A DNA stretch of 64,000 nucleotides from Paenibacillus sp. J23TS9 (GCF_018403225.1 NZ_BOSG01000006.1:310001-374000), one strand, 5' to 3'; shown: positions 1 to 8,397, counted from the first letter of the stretch. Numbers and translations are program-made. Notes: generated from the sequence alone by a model not told the origin.

Positions 1-651
1 GATAAGTACAAATCCCCAGAAACCTTGCCCCAAATGAATGAGCGGCGAAAAGATGGAATTGACCACATCGTACAAATTGATATTTAATTCAAATGTGAAT
101 AGCCAGCCGATTAACAATATTAAAGTAATGGGAATGAGCGTATTGAACCACGTTGCAACAAAATCCGGAATCGGAGAGTCTTCACCAATAATTTTCCATT
201 TAGAGAACATGTTCATGATCATACCTACAAACAGCCCCGCAATCAGAGCGGCAATCATGCCAGCTGTACCGAACGTGTTGAGATCAAAGCTGATCCGGCC
301 TTCCGCGGTAATCGAAGGAAAGACCAGGATGAGAAAGAATGCTAATCCGGCAAGACCGGCTTGTTTGGAAATGCCTTTGTGCCCCTTATTGTTCATGACA
401 GCTTCCGGAATCAGGTACGCAAGAAACAGTGAGAATAGTCCGAATGAGAATGTGCTAAGCAGCGAAAGGTCCGGAAAGCCCTTCCAATAATCTTTAACAA
501 TAGACAATATCGTTGCGAACGAGCCGATGAAAATCATCGGCATCGCCGTTAGAATGGCGCTTTGGACGGAAGTGACCCAAGGATTCTTTGCAATCTTATT
601 TACCTTTGGCGCAAAAACATCGGTCATCCAAGACATCAACTTATCGAACAT
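1..651 (-). CDS. PTS lactose/cellobiose-family EIIC permease (partial)
   Basis: This is the membrane channel component of a sugar phosphotransferase system, which imports and phosphorylates a beta-glucoside or oligosaccharide such as cellobiose. The gene runs off the left edge, so only about 217 N-terminal codons are present. The translation starts MFDKLMSWMTDVFAPKV and contains several hydrophobic membrane segments (for example around residues 30-50 and 70-90), as in CelB/LicC proteins. The ATG at 651 follows a GGAGGAGC ribosome binding site. It lies 12 bp downstream of the EIIA gene on the same strand, giving an EIIB-EIIA-EIIC order. The exact sugar cannot be told from sequence alone. Confidence 0.88.
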   Translation of the reverse strand, partial: MFDKLMSWMTDVFAPKVNKIAKNPWVTSVQSAILTAMPMIFIGSFATILSIVKDYWKGFPDLSLLSTFSFGLFSLFLAYLIPEAVMNNKGHKGISKQAGLAGLAFFLILVFPSITAEGRISFDLNTFGTAGMIAALIAGLFVGMIMNMFSKWKIIGEDSPIPDFVATWFNTLIPITLILLIGWLFTFELNINLYDVVNSIFSPLIHLGQGFWGFVLI

Positions 652-663
652 CTTTGCTCCTCC

Positions 664-984
664 TTAGAGTCTCTTGTATAACTTGATCATTTCCCGCATG
701 ATGTTCATTTCTGATTTCACAGTCATCATCGTATCTTGGGCATGGGCGAATAAGGGTGAGAACGGAAATTCAACACCGTCCGCTTCTTTTTGCAGCGTCT
801 TGGTTTGAGCTTTATGAGCAATGACGATTTCTTTGTTTGCTTCATTCATCAGCTGATCTGCTTCGTCAAACGCCCCTGCCGATGCTTTGTCTACCGCTTG
901 AAAAACATAATCGCGAGCGGTACCGGCATGCATAATCACATTCATGGATATGGTGGCGAGTTCCTCAAGTGTGATTTTTTCCAT
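664..984 (-). CDS. PTS lactose/cellobiose-specific EIIA subunit
   Basis: This cytoplasmic phosphocarrier accepts phosphate from HPr and passes it to the EIIB subunit. At 106 residues it has the normal length of the family and an all-helical composition. The motif FAHAQDTMM near residue 79 contains His81, the expected phosphorylated histidine (family knowledge). The gene sits between EIIB (2 bp gap) and EIIC on the minus strand, so the three are almost certainly co-transcribed. It starts at ATG 984 behind GGAGGG. Confidence 0.92.
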   Translation of the reverse strand: MEKITLEELATISMNVIMHAGTARDYVFQAVDKASAGAFDEADQLMNEANKEIVIAHKAQTKTLQKEADGVEFPFSPLFAHAQDTMMTVKSEMNIMREMIKLYKRL

Positions 985-986
985 AT

Positions 987-1304
987 TTATTTATCTCCCT
1001 CCAAAAAATCCTTAGCGACATTTACCAATCCTTGACCATCCAAAGAACCGTATACTTTTTGCGGGATAATGCCATATTTAACGCCTGCTGCTTCACATAC
1101 GTCTTTAACGTCTTCTATCATGTACTTCAAATGCGGTGCTACGAGCAGCAAATCAACACTGTTTAAATTCTCTGCAAGTTCAGCCTCGCTCTTCGCTTTA
1201 AACTCTATATCTTCACCTGTTTTTTTCACGGCCTTCCGCGCAGCCGCCGCCATAAAACCGGATGATGCTCCTGCTCCACACACCAACAACACTTTTTTTG
1301 TCAT
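987..1304 (-). CDS. PTS cellobiose-type EIIB subunit
   Basis: This cytoplasmic EIIB subunit transfers phosphate from EIIA to the incoming sugar. The 105-residue protein starts MTKKVLLVCGAGASSGFM. Cys9, in the CGAGASSG loop, is the expected phosphocysteine of the family. It is the first gene of the minus-strand PTS operon and is preceded by GGGAGG seven bases before the ATG. The upstream region holds two palindromes that probably bind the divergently encoded activator. Confidence 0.92.
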   Translation of the reverse strand: MTKKVLLVCGAGASSGFMAAAARKAVKKTGEDIEFKAKSEAELAENLNSVDLLLVAPHLKYMIEDVKDVCEAAGVKYGIIPQKVYGSLDGQGLVNVAKDFLEGDK

Positions 1305-1373
1305 GATCGTTAACCTCCCTTTGGTTTACACGTTCAGTATGCCATGTTCCGAAAAGCCAAACTAATATGAAAC

Positions 1374-1391
1374 TTTCCTACCCCTAGGAAA
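1374..1391. promoter_or_regulatory. Palindromic operator 1 of the PTS/regulator intergenic region
   Basis: The sequence TTTCCTACCCCTAGGAAA is a 7+4+7 inverted repeat. A near-identical copy on the other strand lies 81 bp away at 1455-1472. Its place upstream of the PTS operon and beside a LicR-type activator gene makes it a likely binding site for that activator (inference). Confidence 0.6.
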
Positions 1392-1454
1392 GCCGGAATC
1401 GCTTTGCTTCATTTGAGCTCTTCTTATCAGGAATGTCCGTGTTACACAGAAAAA

Positions 1455-1472
1455 TTTCCTAAGGGTAGGAAA
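1455..1472. promoter_or_regulatory. Palindromic operator 2 of the PTS/regulator intergenic region
   Basis: The sequence TTTCCTAAGGGTAGGAAA reads TTTCCTACCCTTAGGAAA on the minus strand and differs from operator 1 at one position. It lies just upstream of a TATACT -10 element at 1505-1510 for the regulator gene, so it may also serve autoregulation (inference). Confidence 0.6.
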
Positions 1473-1555
1473 TTTCTAAATTCCGGGTATTTTTAGCTCT
1501 GCATTATACTAATACTATGAAAAATACATCCAGAAATAATAAGGAGGGTTAGCCG

Positions 1556-3466
1556 GTGAAAAGTGCTAAATTAACAGCTTTTCTTAACTACCTGGAAGCA
1601 CAAAATGACTGGGTCACTGCTGCCGCCTTAGCCAATTATTTTAAAGTGTCTACCAGAACGATTCGCAATTATGTAAGCACGATCAACGATGAAACACCCA
1701 TCATTGCATCCAATTCAAATGGATATAAATTAATGATGCAGGAGAAACGAAATGTGACCGCTTCCCTGCAAACTCAAGATACGCCGTCCAAACGAATGAA
1801 CATGATGCTGAAGGAGCTCATTGTAAACACGGAAGGGCTCGACATTTTTGATTTGAGCGAAAAGATCTTTGTCAGCACATCCACAATTGAAAGCGATATT
1901 ATGAGCGCCAATCATCTCATTCTTCCATTTCATATGAAAGTGAAGCGCAGAGGCAATATGCTGATTTTGGAGGGAGAGGAATCGGAAAAGCGCAAGCTCA
2001 TGAGCCACATCATCACCCAGGAGGCCTCGCCGCAATTTTTAAGTACGGTTAGCGTCCAGGAGATTTTCGAGGAGTATGACATCGTTCTATTAAAGAGTAT
2101 CGTTACGAGTATTCTGGAGAGGTATAATCTTCTAATCAATGAATACACGATTAACAGCATCCTCTTACACTTGGTCATTACCATGGACCGGATCAGAAAC
2201 AACCAATCGATTGAACACAAGCTTCATGCAAGAAGCGTGAAAAGCAATCTGGAGATGAACGCGGCAATCGATATTGCGGACAGGATCGGTGCCGAGTACG
2301 GAATCGTTTTTAATGAAGCTGAAAGATATTATTTAATGCTTCTGCTTTCGAGCAAAACGACATTGTTAAACTATCAGAGCCTCACTCCCGAGACGCTGCC
2401 CAATTTTGTGGACAAGCACTACATGGATCTGGTTTATACGCTGCTGGAAAAAGTGAAAGAATCTTATTTTATCGACCTTTCCGAAGATGAGTTTATCGTT
2501 AAATTCACGCTTCATATCCGAAATTTGATATTCAGGGCGAGAAACAAGCAGTGGTCAAGAAATCCGTTAACTTACAGTTTTAAAGATACCTACCCGTTAA
2601 TCCATGAAATATCCGTCTTCATCTCCAATGAATTGCAGAAATTGGAGAATATTTCGATTGTTGAAGATGAGATCGCGTTTATTTCTTTTCATATCGGCTC
2701 CTTTTTTGAGCGAAAAAAAGAACTTGAGACCAAAATTTTATGTGCTGTCGTATGCCCGAATTACTATGGTATGCAATTGAATCTCGTTCAAAAAATCGAA
2801 ACGAAGTTCAAAGATGTCATCGAGATTATGCAAGTCGCTTCGGAAATTGATCATTTGCATCATACCAACAAAATCGAATTTATCATTTCGACGCTTCCTA
2901 CGAAATCGCTGCACATTCCAACGATATTTGTCCATCCGTTTATAACGACAGAAGATTTCGAGCAAATCCAGAAACTGATAGTTAAATTAAGCGAGCGGAA
3001 GAATATTTTAAACGTGAAAAATTATCTTGAGATGTTTTTTGACGAGGATTTGTTCCTGAGAAACATTTATTTAAATAGCGCTGAAGACTATATTAAGTTT
3101 ATGTCCCAAAAGCTTTTGGAAAAGCACTACGTAAAAGAAGATTATTGCGAGTCTGTATTGGAACGGGAGAGAATGTCTTCGACAGCCTTTAACAACAACG
3201 TGGCCGTGCCTCACTCCATCACGATGGATGCCAATCGAACGGGGGCATGCATCATTATCAACGAAAAGCCCGTCAGATGGGGAGAAGAAAAGGTTCAAAT
3301 TATCACCATGATTGCAATCAATAAAACGGAAAGACAGCTATTTAGCCATATCTTTGAAAGCTTTATTAACATTCTTTCGGAATGGGAAAATATAAAGGAA
3401 TTAACCAAAGCAAAGAATTATCAAGACTTTCTAAATCAAATTACGCTTCTCATGGATGAGATATAA
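1556..3466 (+). CDS. LicR/MtlR-type PRD-containing transcription activator with EIIB- and EIIA-like domains
   Basis: This is a PTS-controlled transcription activator, probably for the divergent PTS operon. The 636 residues run as an N-terminal winged HTH (about 1-65), a Mga-like HTH region, two PTS regulation domains (about 180-395), an EIIB-like domain with CAVVCPNYYG near 400, and a C-terminal EIIA-like domain (about 490-630) with the phosphorylatable His in NVAVPHS. This matches LicR-class proteins in order and length. It starts at GTG 1556 behind AAGGAGGG. Phosphorylation by HPr and by the PTS normally sets the activity of this family. The nature of the inducer is not visible. Confidence 0.88.
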   Translation: MKSAKLTAFLNYLEAQNDWVTAAALANYFKVSTRTIRNYVSTINDETPIIASNSNGYKLMMQEKRNVTASLQTQDTPSKRMNMMLKELIVNTEGLDIFDLSEKIFVSTSTIESDIMSANHLILPFHMKVKRRGNMLILEGEESEKRKLMSHIITQEASPQFLSTVSVQEIFEEYDIVLLKSIVTSILERYNLLINEYTINSILLHLVITMDRIRNNQSIEHKLHARSVKSNLEMNAAIDIADRIGAEYGIVFNEAERYYLMLLLSSKTTLLNYQSLTPETLPNFVDKHYMDLVYTLLEKVKESYFIDLSEDEFIVKFTLHIRNLIFRARNKQWSRNPLTYSFKDTYPLIHEISVFISNELQKLENISIVEDEIAFISFHIGSFFERKKELETKILCAVVCPNYYGMQLNLVQKIETKFKDVIEIMQVASEIDHLHHTNKIEFIISTLPTKSLHIPTIFVHPFITTEDFEQIQKLIVKLSERKNILNVKNYLEMFFDEDLFLRNIYLNSAEDYIKFMSQKLLEKHYVKEDYCESVLERERMSSTAFNNNVAVPHSITMDANRTGACIIINEKPVRWGEEKVQIITMIAINKTERQLFSHIFESFINILSEWENIKELTKAKNYQDFLNQITLLMDEI

Positions 3467-3599
3467 AGAATCACGAATGATACAACTCCTGTTCTTGAGC
3501 AAGTAAAATTCCTTATATCGAGGTAAATAAGTGCTCATGTGACCACGATTCTGAATCATAAGTTTCTATGATGACTTCTGGATTAATCGTGTCTCTTGT

Positions 3600-4091
3600 A
3601 TGAAACGTTATCGTTTGAATAACTCGCCTTCCTATTTGGACATTCTTGATTATATATATTATCTGGACTGTCAATTGGAAGATATCAAAGCTTATCTTCT
3701 GTTACTTCATATATTTGGTGAACTGTTGGAGGAAGATTATAGCCTTATGCAATTAATGATTGCTGAACTGGAAAGAAAAATAGAGAATGCCCGTCATTAC
3801 TTACATCCCAAGGAACTTACCCATACATGGAATGCTTCGGAGGAAGCAGAGTATGGCAAACCTATTACTCGGCTACATACCATGATTGAGCATGTGTTTA
3901 AGCCCGCTTATTTTATCAATCCGGTTGAAGAAAAGCAGCATCCTAAACCTTGGACAGATATACGATCGGTTACAGGTAACAAAACATTACAGCAGTCGAG
4001 AAACGAATCGTATGAAAAAGAAAGATATGATAAAAAGTGCCCAACAAGCCTTTGCTATCAAAGGAGCCGCACACATATCTTCCATTTATGA
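3600..4091 (+). CDS. Hypothetical protein, 163 aa, no recognised family
   Basis: This open frame encodes a Leu/Tyr-rich, mostly helical protein (YLDILDYIYYLDCQ near the start). I do not recognise a family. No good ribosome binding site precedes the ATG at 3600. The last 35 or so residues look unlike the rest, and a TetR-like start lies in another frame there (4012-4119). The gene may therefore be a decayed or chimeric remnant. It stands alone between the PTS regulator and the AT-rich island. Confidence 0.35.
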   Translation: MKRYRLNNSPSYLDILDYIYYLDCQLEDIKAYLLLLHIFGELLEEDYSLMQLMIAELERKIENARHYLHPKELTHTWNASEEAEYGKPITRLHTMIEHVFKPAYFINPVEEKQHPKPWTDIRSVTGNKTLQQSRNESYEKERYDKKCPTSLCYQRSRTHIFHL

Positions 4092-4119
4092 TTACAGCAT
4101 TTACTATCTTAATGAGTGA
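4012..4119 (+). pseudogene. Possible truncated TetR-type HTH start (35 aa)
   Basis: The frame opening MKKKDMIKSAQQAFAIKG resembles the first helix of TetR-family regulators, which usually reads like IxxAAxxLFAxxG. The similarity stops after about 18 residues and the frame ends at residue 35. It overlaps the end of the hypothetical ORF in another frame and has no strong ribosome binding site. It could be the stump of a regulator gene cut at a recombination joint, or chance. Confidence 0.25.
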
Positions 4120-4554
4120 GATTTGAGCCGTTGAAGAGCTTCCATAACGTGAGGCTCTTTTTCGTGAACGATCATAAAGCAAAACTAAAAATGGGGCGCT
4201 GCCCCAAACCCCATCCTCGCCAAAAGCAGATGGTCTTTGCCAAGACTACCATATGAAAGGATTTGGGCTGGATTGGGATTCAAGGGTCAAGATAAACTCG
4301 CTTCGCTCGCCCTTGATTTCCGTAGCATGTCAGTCTTTTCCAGGTGAAATTTGTCACTCATTTGCGTTATTTGAAAATTTAACAAGTTCGTTATCATCAA
4401 TATCCATAAGAGAATAAGCCCGCACAAAACAATACCTTATCTTTTTCAAATAGATAGGTAGCTTTCTCATAAATGACGCAAGCTTTAGCTACATGATTTA
4501 TTCGAATTAACGCTGGTAATAATTTTACTCTAAAGTCATATAGTTCTTCAGTTG
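4120..4554. other. Gene-free junction with GC-rich hairpins at the edge of the AT-rich island
   Basis: No supported gene lies here. Position 4193-4205 is a perfect hairpin, GGGGCGCTGCCCC. CAAGGG at 4281-4286 pairs with CCCTTG at 4310-4315 around a GCGAAGCG-like inner stem. A weak hairpin (AAGAGC/GCTCTT) followed by T residues lies near 4132-4162. From about 4340 rightward the base composition becomes clearly AT-rich. Such GC hairpins are often seen near mobile-element ends in Firmicutes, but no terminal repeat or target duplication was identified. Confidence 0.4.
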
Positions 4555-6261
4555 CTATACTTTAAAGAATTTATCATCCGCACTTAATTCGAGAACTTTT
4601 GCTTCTTCAACATATTTAATTTCGACTTTACCGATTCGTTCTCTTAAAATTGGAATTATATATTGTCCATTAATATCCTGACATAGTTCAAATATAGTTT
4701 TTAGTTGATTAATATGGGTATTTTCTAACTTATCATGTATAACGAATTGTGGAGCAGATATACGCATCTCTTCAGCATACTTCATGTAAGCTAAATCAAA
4801 AGCAACTATGACAGCTTTCTTTTTCCCTGTTCCAACATTCCCACCAAAAGAAGCAACTGCTATAGGGAATTTTTTTTCCGATTTCCAATTATTATTATAT
4901 GCTAGTAAATATTTTTCTCCGTATAGCTTTTCGCAATATGACGAAAAAATATTATTGAAAATTTTCATTTTATTATCTATTTCATTTTCGTCGTATTTAG
5001 CTTCAATCTCTTGAATCTTTGAAATCAAATCATTTTTAATACGATCTTGTTCTTCAAGCAACTTTAATGATTGAAGGATTTCTCCTTTCCTTAAAGTGAG
5101 TTCCTCAATTTTTTTGTTTAATACATTTAATTCATCCAATAAACCTTCATCAAGTATTTCAACAGTAATCTTCTTTTTTTGCTCAAGCAAAAGATCAAGT
5201 TCTCCTGCATGAATTTCTAGCTGTTTTTGTTTTGCACTAAGTTGTTGAGCAATAAAATCAATCCGATTCTGAATCATTTCATTATGAAAACCCACAAGAT
5301 CTTCAAATTTTTTCTGTAAATCAGGCAAGTAAGTCTCTGCTTCTTTATAAATTCTCCCTAGTATTGAGATGTTAATATTACTTTTTTCACCTGATAGTTT
5401 TTTAATGCTATCATTTATTGTATTTATTTCAAAATCCAAAAACTGAATTTGTTCCTCCAGTTCAATAATTTTGGAAGTTAAATTTCTTTTTTTATCCAAC
5501 TCTTCCTTATATGTTTCAATGTATGACACTTTACTTCTTTTGGCGTAATATTCAAGCAAATCCTTCTCAATAATTTCTTTCTTCTGCTTCAAAACACTAA
5601 TTGAACTAATACTTTCATGTTTTTCCAACATACCTATTGCTTTTTGACAATCTGCTAATTGAGTAGAAAGATCATTTTTTTTACTTACCAATTCATTTCC
5701 TAATATTTGAAATAGATAACTGTATACCGCATCATATGTATCATTTGTTATTACGCCAGGTAAAAATTTTATCATGCTTTCAGATGAGGTATTTGATACT
5801 CTTATAAACTTTGACATAAGTTGTCTGAAAGAGGGGTGTTTTTCTTTAGACTTAAAAATTATTTCTTTTAATTCAGAATTAAAATTATCTTCTGTAAAAG
5901 GTTCATTTCCAATGTGCCTTTTACCCCTCGGAAATAAATCTCGACGAATAGAAACCTTTTTATTATCTTTATCAATCAAAATTAGCTCAGCTTGTACCTT
6001 ATAATCCAATAAAAAATTTTTTATCTCTTCATTTTCACTTCTAGTATCTGGATCATAATACAGCTCACGTACTGATCTCGCTCCTAAACAAAGATCAATT
6101 ATTTTTATAACTGTCGTTTTTCCAACGTTATTGCCACTTTCACTTGAAACATCGGTAGTGCTATCAACAATAAGACTTAGTCCCTTTGGATTAAACTTAA
6201 CATTGCGTATAATTTCAATGGAGGGCACTGTTTTTTTTACAGTAAGCCTATCTATGCGCAT
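4555..6261 (-). CDS. ABC-3C system ATPase (DUF2326-type, SMC/RecN-like coiled-coil ATPase)
   Basis: This is the ATPase subunit of an ABC-three-component system, a class predicted from comparative genomics to act in biological conflict. The 568 residues begin with an ABC head whose Walker A is GNNVGKTT (Lys48). A long central coiled coil follows (about 195-440, rich in Glu, Lys and Leu). The C-terminal half-head holds GNVGTGKKKAVIVAFDLA as a signature-like segment and PQFVIHDKLE as Walker B, the arrangement of the DUF2326 family. Its ATG at 6261 overlaps the stop of the preceding small gene by 10 bp, so the two are translationally coupled. Base composition is AT-rich, unlike the flanks. Confidence 0.82.
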   Translation of the reverse strand: MRIDRLTVKKTVPSIEIIRNVKFNPKGLSLIVDSTTDVSSESGNNVGKTTVIKIIDLCLGARSVRELYYDPDTRSENEEIKNFLLDYKVQAELILIDKDNKKVSIRRDLFPRGKRHIGNEPFTEDNFNSELKEIIFKSKEKHPSFRQLMSKFIRVSNTSSESMIKFLPGVITNDTYDAVYSYLFQILGNELVSKKNDLSTQLADCQKAIGMLEKHESISSISVLKQKKEIIEKDLLEYYAKRSKVSYIETYKEELDKKRNLTSKIIELEEQIQFLDFEINTINDSIKKLSGEKSNINISILGRIYKEAETYLPDLQKKFEDLVGFHNEMIQNRIDFIAQQLSAKQKQLEIHAGELDLLLEQKKKITVEILDEGLLDELNVLNKKIEELTLRKGEILQSLKLLEEQDRIKNDLISKIQEIEAKYDENEIDNKMKIFNNIFSSYCEKLYGEKYLLAYNNNWKSEKKFPIAVASFGGNVGTGKKKAVIVAFDLAYMKYAEEMRISAPQFVIHDKLENTHINQLKTIFELCQDINGQYIIPILRERIGKVEIKYVEEAKVLELSADDKFFKV

Positions 6262-6482
6262 AAAGATACCCTCCCATTTTCCATTTTAATAATTGATAAA
6301 ATATACAACCAATCTAAGGCATAGTAATAAAAATCAATATGTATGTCTTCCCCTACAGATTTTTTGAGTAACTCAAAAATATTCTCGATCTGTTCATTGT
6401 TATTCTCAAACAAAATTTTAAGAACCTCACTACCTAGATAGTATAAAGACAGCATCGGTTTTCTATCAGAATTAATTATCAT
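6252..6482 (-). CDS. ABC-3C system middle component (MC6-like), 76 aa
   Basis: This small protein fits the middle component of ABC-3C systems, which links the ATPase to the C-terminal-domain protein. I place the start at ATG 6482, giving MIINSDRKPMLSLYYLGSEV, because the N-terminal MIINxDxxPxLxLYYLG pattern is what I associate with MC6-type proteins. The ATG there also overlaps the stop of the upstream gene as ATGA. A longer reading from 6533 would extend into that gene without a ribosome binding site. The family assignment rests on remembered pattern and on context. Confidence 0.7.
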   Translation of the reverse strand: MIINSDRKPMLSLYYLGSEVLKILFENNNEQIENIFELLKKSVGEDIHIDFYYYALDWLYILSIIKMENGRVSLCA

Positions 6483-7075
6483 GTCGGCTTCTCCAATATT
6501 TTGCATTTCATAAAACAATAACAAACAAAACAAGTAATTCCTATCTCAATTTCTTCCATACTTATTTCACTAACATCATTAGAATCAAAAATGCTTTGTT
6601 TTATTTTAAGAATAACACTTTCGATTAAAAAGTCAGCATTCCTTCTAATTGTGTCAATTTCTGAATCGTGGTTCCGCTGGCACTCTAAAAGCAATTGTCC
6701 TTTGCTCTCCAAATACCAGTTTCTAACGCAACGTAAAATCTTGCCTTTGCTACCTATGTTACTATCATCAAAAACATTAAGAATATCGTCAGAATGCGTG
6801 TAATAAATAGCATGTTCTTGAACAATTTCTTTGTATTTAATTACGCAATTATGCTCTATTTTTTTATCCGGTCTAAAGGTATCAATGTCTAAAGAGACAT
6901 CGGAATCCTCATCTTCTATACAAGTAGAGCTCAATATTTTAACCACTGATGAAATCATTGAAGAAATCTTCACAGGCTCTTTTACTAGGTAATTTATTGT
7001 TCCTGAGTTCGTTCCTACCATAATCCCTTCATTAGTACCACTATTATCTAGATTCATTTCATGGGTGTTCAACAT
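6479..7075 (-). CDS. ABC-3C system CTD-bearing protein with N-terminal Asn/Gly repeat
   Basis: This is the third classical member of the ABC-3C set. The protein ends CFVCYCFMKCKILEKPT, which matches the conserved tail that I associate with the ABC-3C C-terminal domain. Its N-terminus has NSGTNEGIMVGTNSGTI, an Asn/Gly periodic motif that also occurs in the tail of the protein encoded just upstream. I prefer ATG 7075 because AGGAGAGG lies nine bases before it; a GTG at 7105 would add ten residues. The start overlaps the previous gene by 17 bp. The motif could form a short beta-solenoid or assembly interface (inference). No catalytic domain is evident. Confidence 0.72.
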   Translation of the reverse strand: MLNTHEMNLDNSGTNEGIMVGTNSGTINYLVKEPVKISSMISSVVKILSSTCIEDEDSDVSLDIDTFRPDKKIEHNCVIKYKEIVQEHAIYYTHSDDILNVFDDSNIGSKGKILRCVRNWYLESKGQLLLECQRNHDSEIDTIRRNADFLIESVILKIKQSIFDSNDVSEISMEEIEIGITCFVCYCFMKCKILEKPT

Positions 7076-7295
7076 TTCCGCGTACCTCTCCTGTATTGAT
7101 GCCACTTATCACTCCGGAATTTCTCCCAGAATTACTGACATTTACGCTTCCTGAATTAGATAGGTTTCTATTCTTTTCAGCTTTAATTTCATTTAAAGTA
7201 TTTCTAGCTTCATTTTTAGCTCGAACTGCAATAACAGTAGATATCACTGTTGCACTTGTAGCAATAATAGTAAGAATCAATATTGTCACTTCCAC
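7059..7295 (-). CDS. Small membrane protein with Asn/Ser/Gly-repeat tail, leading the ABC-3C operon
   Basis: The 78-residue protein has one strong membrane helix (about residues 3-24, VTILILTIIATSATVISTVI), a short charged linker, and a tail with the segment NSGRNSGVISGINTGEV. That tail aligns without gaps to NSGTNEGIMVGTNSGTI of the next gene product (9 of 17 identical, with several conservative changes), while the DNA is clearly divergent. It starts at GTG 7295 behind GGAGG. As first gene of a tightly overlapped operon with an ABC-3C set it is probably a system component, perhaps a membrane anchor or effector. I know of no described function for it. Confidence 0.7.
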   Translation of the reverse strand: MEVTILILTIIATSATVISTVIAVRAKNEARNTLNEIKAEKNRNLSNSGSVNVSNSGRNSGVISGINTGEVRGNVEHP

Positions 7296-7341
7296 TTATG
7301 CATCCTCCTATTTCCATCATTTACCTTCCTATTATTGTATA

Positions 7342-7376
7342 TCAAAAGTATAAAGATCACCATACCATACTTTTGA
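7342..7376. promoter_or_regulatory. Perfect 10-bp inverted repeat in the ABC-3C / TIR divergent region
   Basis: TCAAAAGTAT at 7342-7351 and ATACTTTTGA at 7367-7376 are exact inverse copies separated by 15 bp. On the minus strand the repeat spans roughly the -35 to -10 region of a possible TACAAT promoter about 50 bp upstream of the small membrane protein gene. It could be an operator, or a hairpin in the message. Confidence 0.5.
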
Positions 7377-7554
7377 CGAATCATTTAAAAATAAGGCTTT
7401 ATACTCTTACGTGTTACCTCTTATTACCCATAATGAAAAAAAACCATAGATATCTAGATATAATTAATATATATACTAAGTCCAAATACTTCTTCCTTAT
7501 AAGCAAATAATTCTGTTAATATTAATGCATATTGGTCATAATGGGAGGATTGCA

Positions 7555-8397
7555 ATGTATTACCAAGTTCTAATAGAAGTGACAGAGAAGTCCGGTAAAA
7601 CGACAAGTAGTAGAAGTATTTATGAATTAGATAAAACAAATAAAGAAAGCATATTAAGTGAAATAATTCTTCCATATTTAAAGAAAGATGATTTTCAATT
7701 TGACGGATATTTTCTGAAAACGGATAGTATAGTAAGAATTGTAGTAAAAACCACTCAGCAGTCAGTACGAGTACATTCGCAATACGAAAATGATAACATG
7801 GAACCTGGACTAATTATGTATGTCTCCCCCGAAGATATAGTTAACTATGATAAGTACACCCGAGATATTACTAAAGAAATATTTTCTGAAGGAAGAAACT
7901 TAATTGATACTGGAGTTGTTCAAGACACTATAACTAAAGAGGTAACGGAAGTGGATAAAACCAAAGTATTTATTGTACATGGACACGATGATTTGGCTAA
8001 AACAGAAGTTGCACGATTTATCGAAAAGCTCGGCTTTGACCCAATTATTCTCCATGAACAAGCTAGTTCCGGCAAAACCATAATAGAAAAAATTGAAACT
8101 TATTCAAATGTGGGATTCGGAATAGTTCTATATACACCATGTGATCTTGGTGGGCAACGCAATAGCAAAGATTTTCAACCACGTGCTAGACAAAATGTTG
8201 TGTTTGAGCATGGATTTTTAATGGGTAAAATCGGAAGAAACAATGTGTGTGCACTAGTTAAGGATAAAGTTGAAACTCCGAATGATATTTCAGGTGTTGT
8301 GTATATCGCTCTAGATGCGCACAGAGCATGGCATATTGCAGTAGCTAAGGAATTAAGAAATTCTGGTTATACTGTTGATATGAATCTTGTGTTATAA
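7555..8397 (+). CDS. TIR-like nucleotide-binding protein (CAP12/Pycsar-type TIR domain)
   Basis: The C-terminal half (from KVFIVHGHDD, about residue 137, to the end) has the features of the prokaryotic TIR-like family found in anti-phage effectors: HGHDDLAK, a segment ending VLYTPCDLG, and ARQNVVFEHGFLMG. Glu218 in FEHG is the expected NADase catalytic glutamate (family knowledge). The N-terminal 130 residues form a separate domain starting YYQVLIEVTEKSGKTT, perhaps a sensor. I chose ATG 7555 because GGGAGG lies six bases upstream. It is divergent from the ABC-3C operon and equally AT-rich. NAD cleavage on infection is the likely role but is inferred. Confidence 0.8.
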   Translation: MYYQVLIEVTEKSGKTTSSRSIYELDKTNKESILSEIILPYLKKDDFQFDGYFLKTDSIVRIVVKTTQQSVRVHSQYENDNMEPGLIMYVSPEDIVNYDKYTRDITKEIFSEGRNLIDTGVVQDTITKEVTEVDKTKVFIVHGHDDLAKTEVARFIEKLGFDPIILHEQASSGKTIIEKIETYSNVGFGIVLYTPCDLGGQRNSKDFQPRARQNVVFEHGFLMGKIGRNNVCALVKDKVETPNDISGVVYIALDAHRAWHIAVAKELRNSGYTVDMNLVL

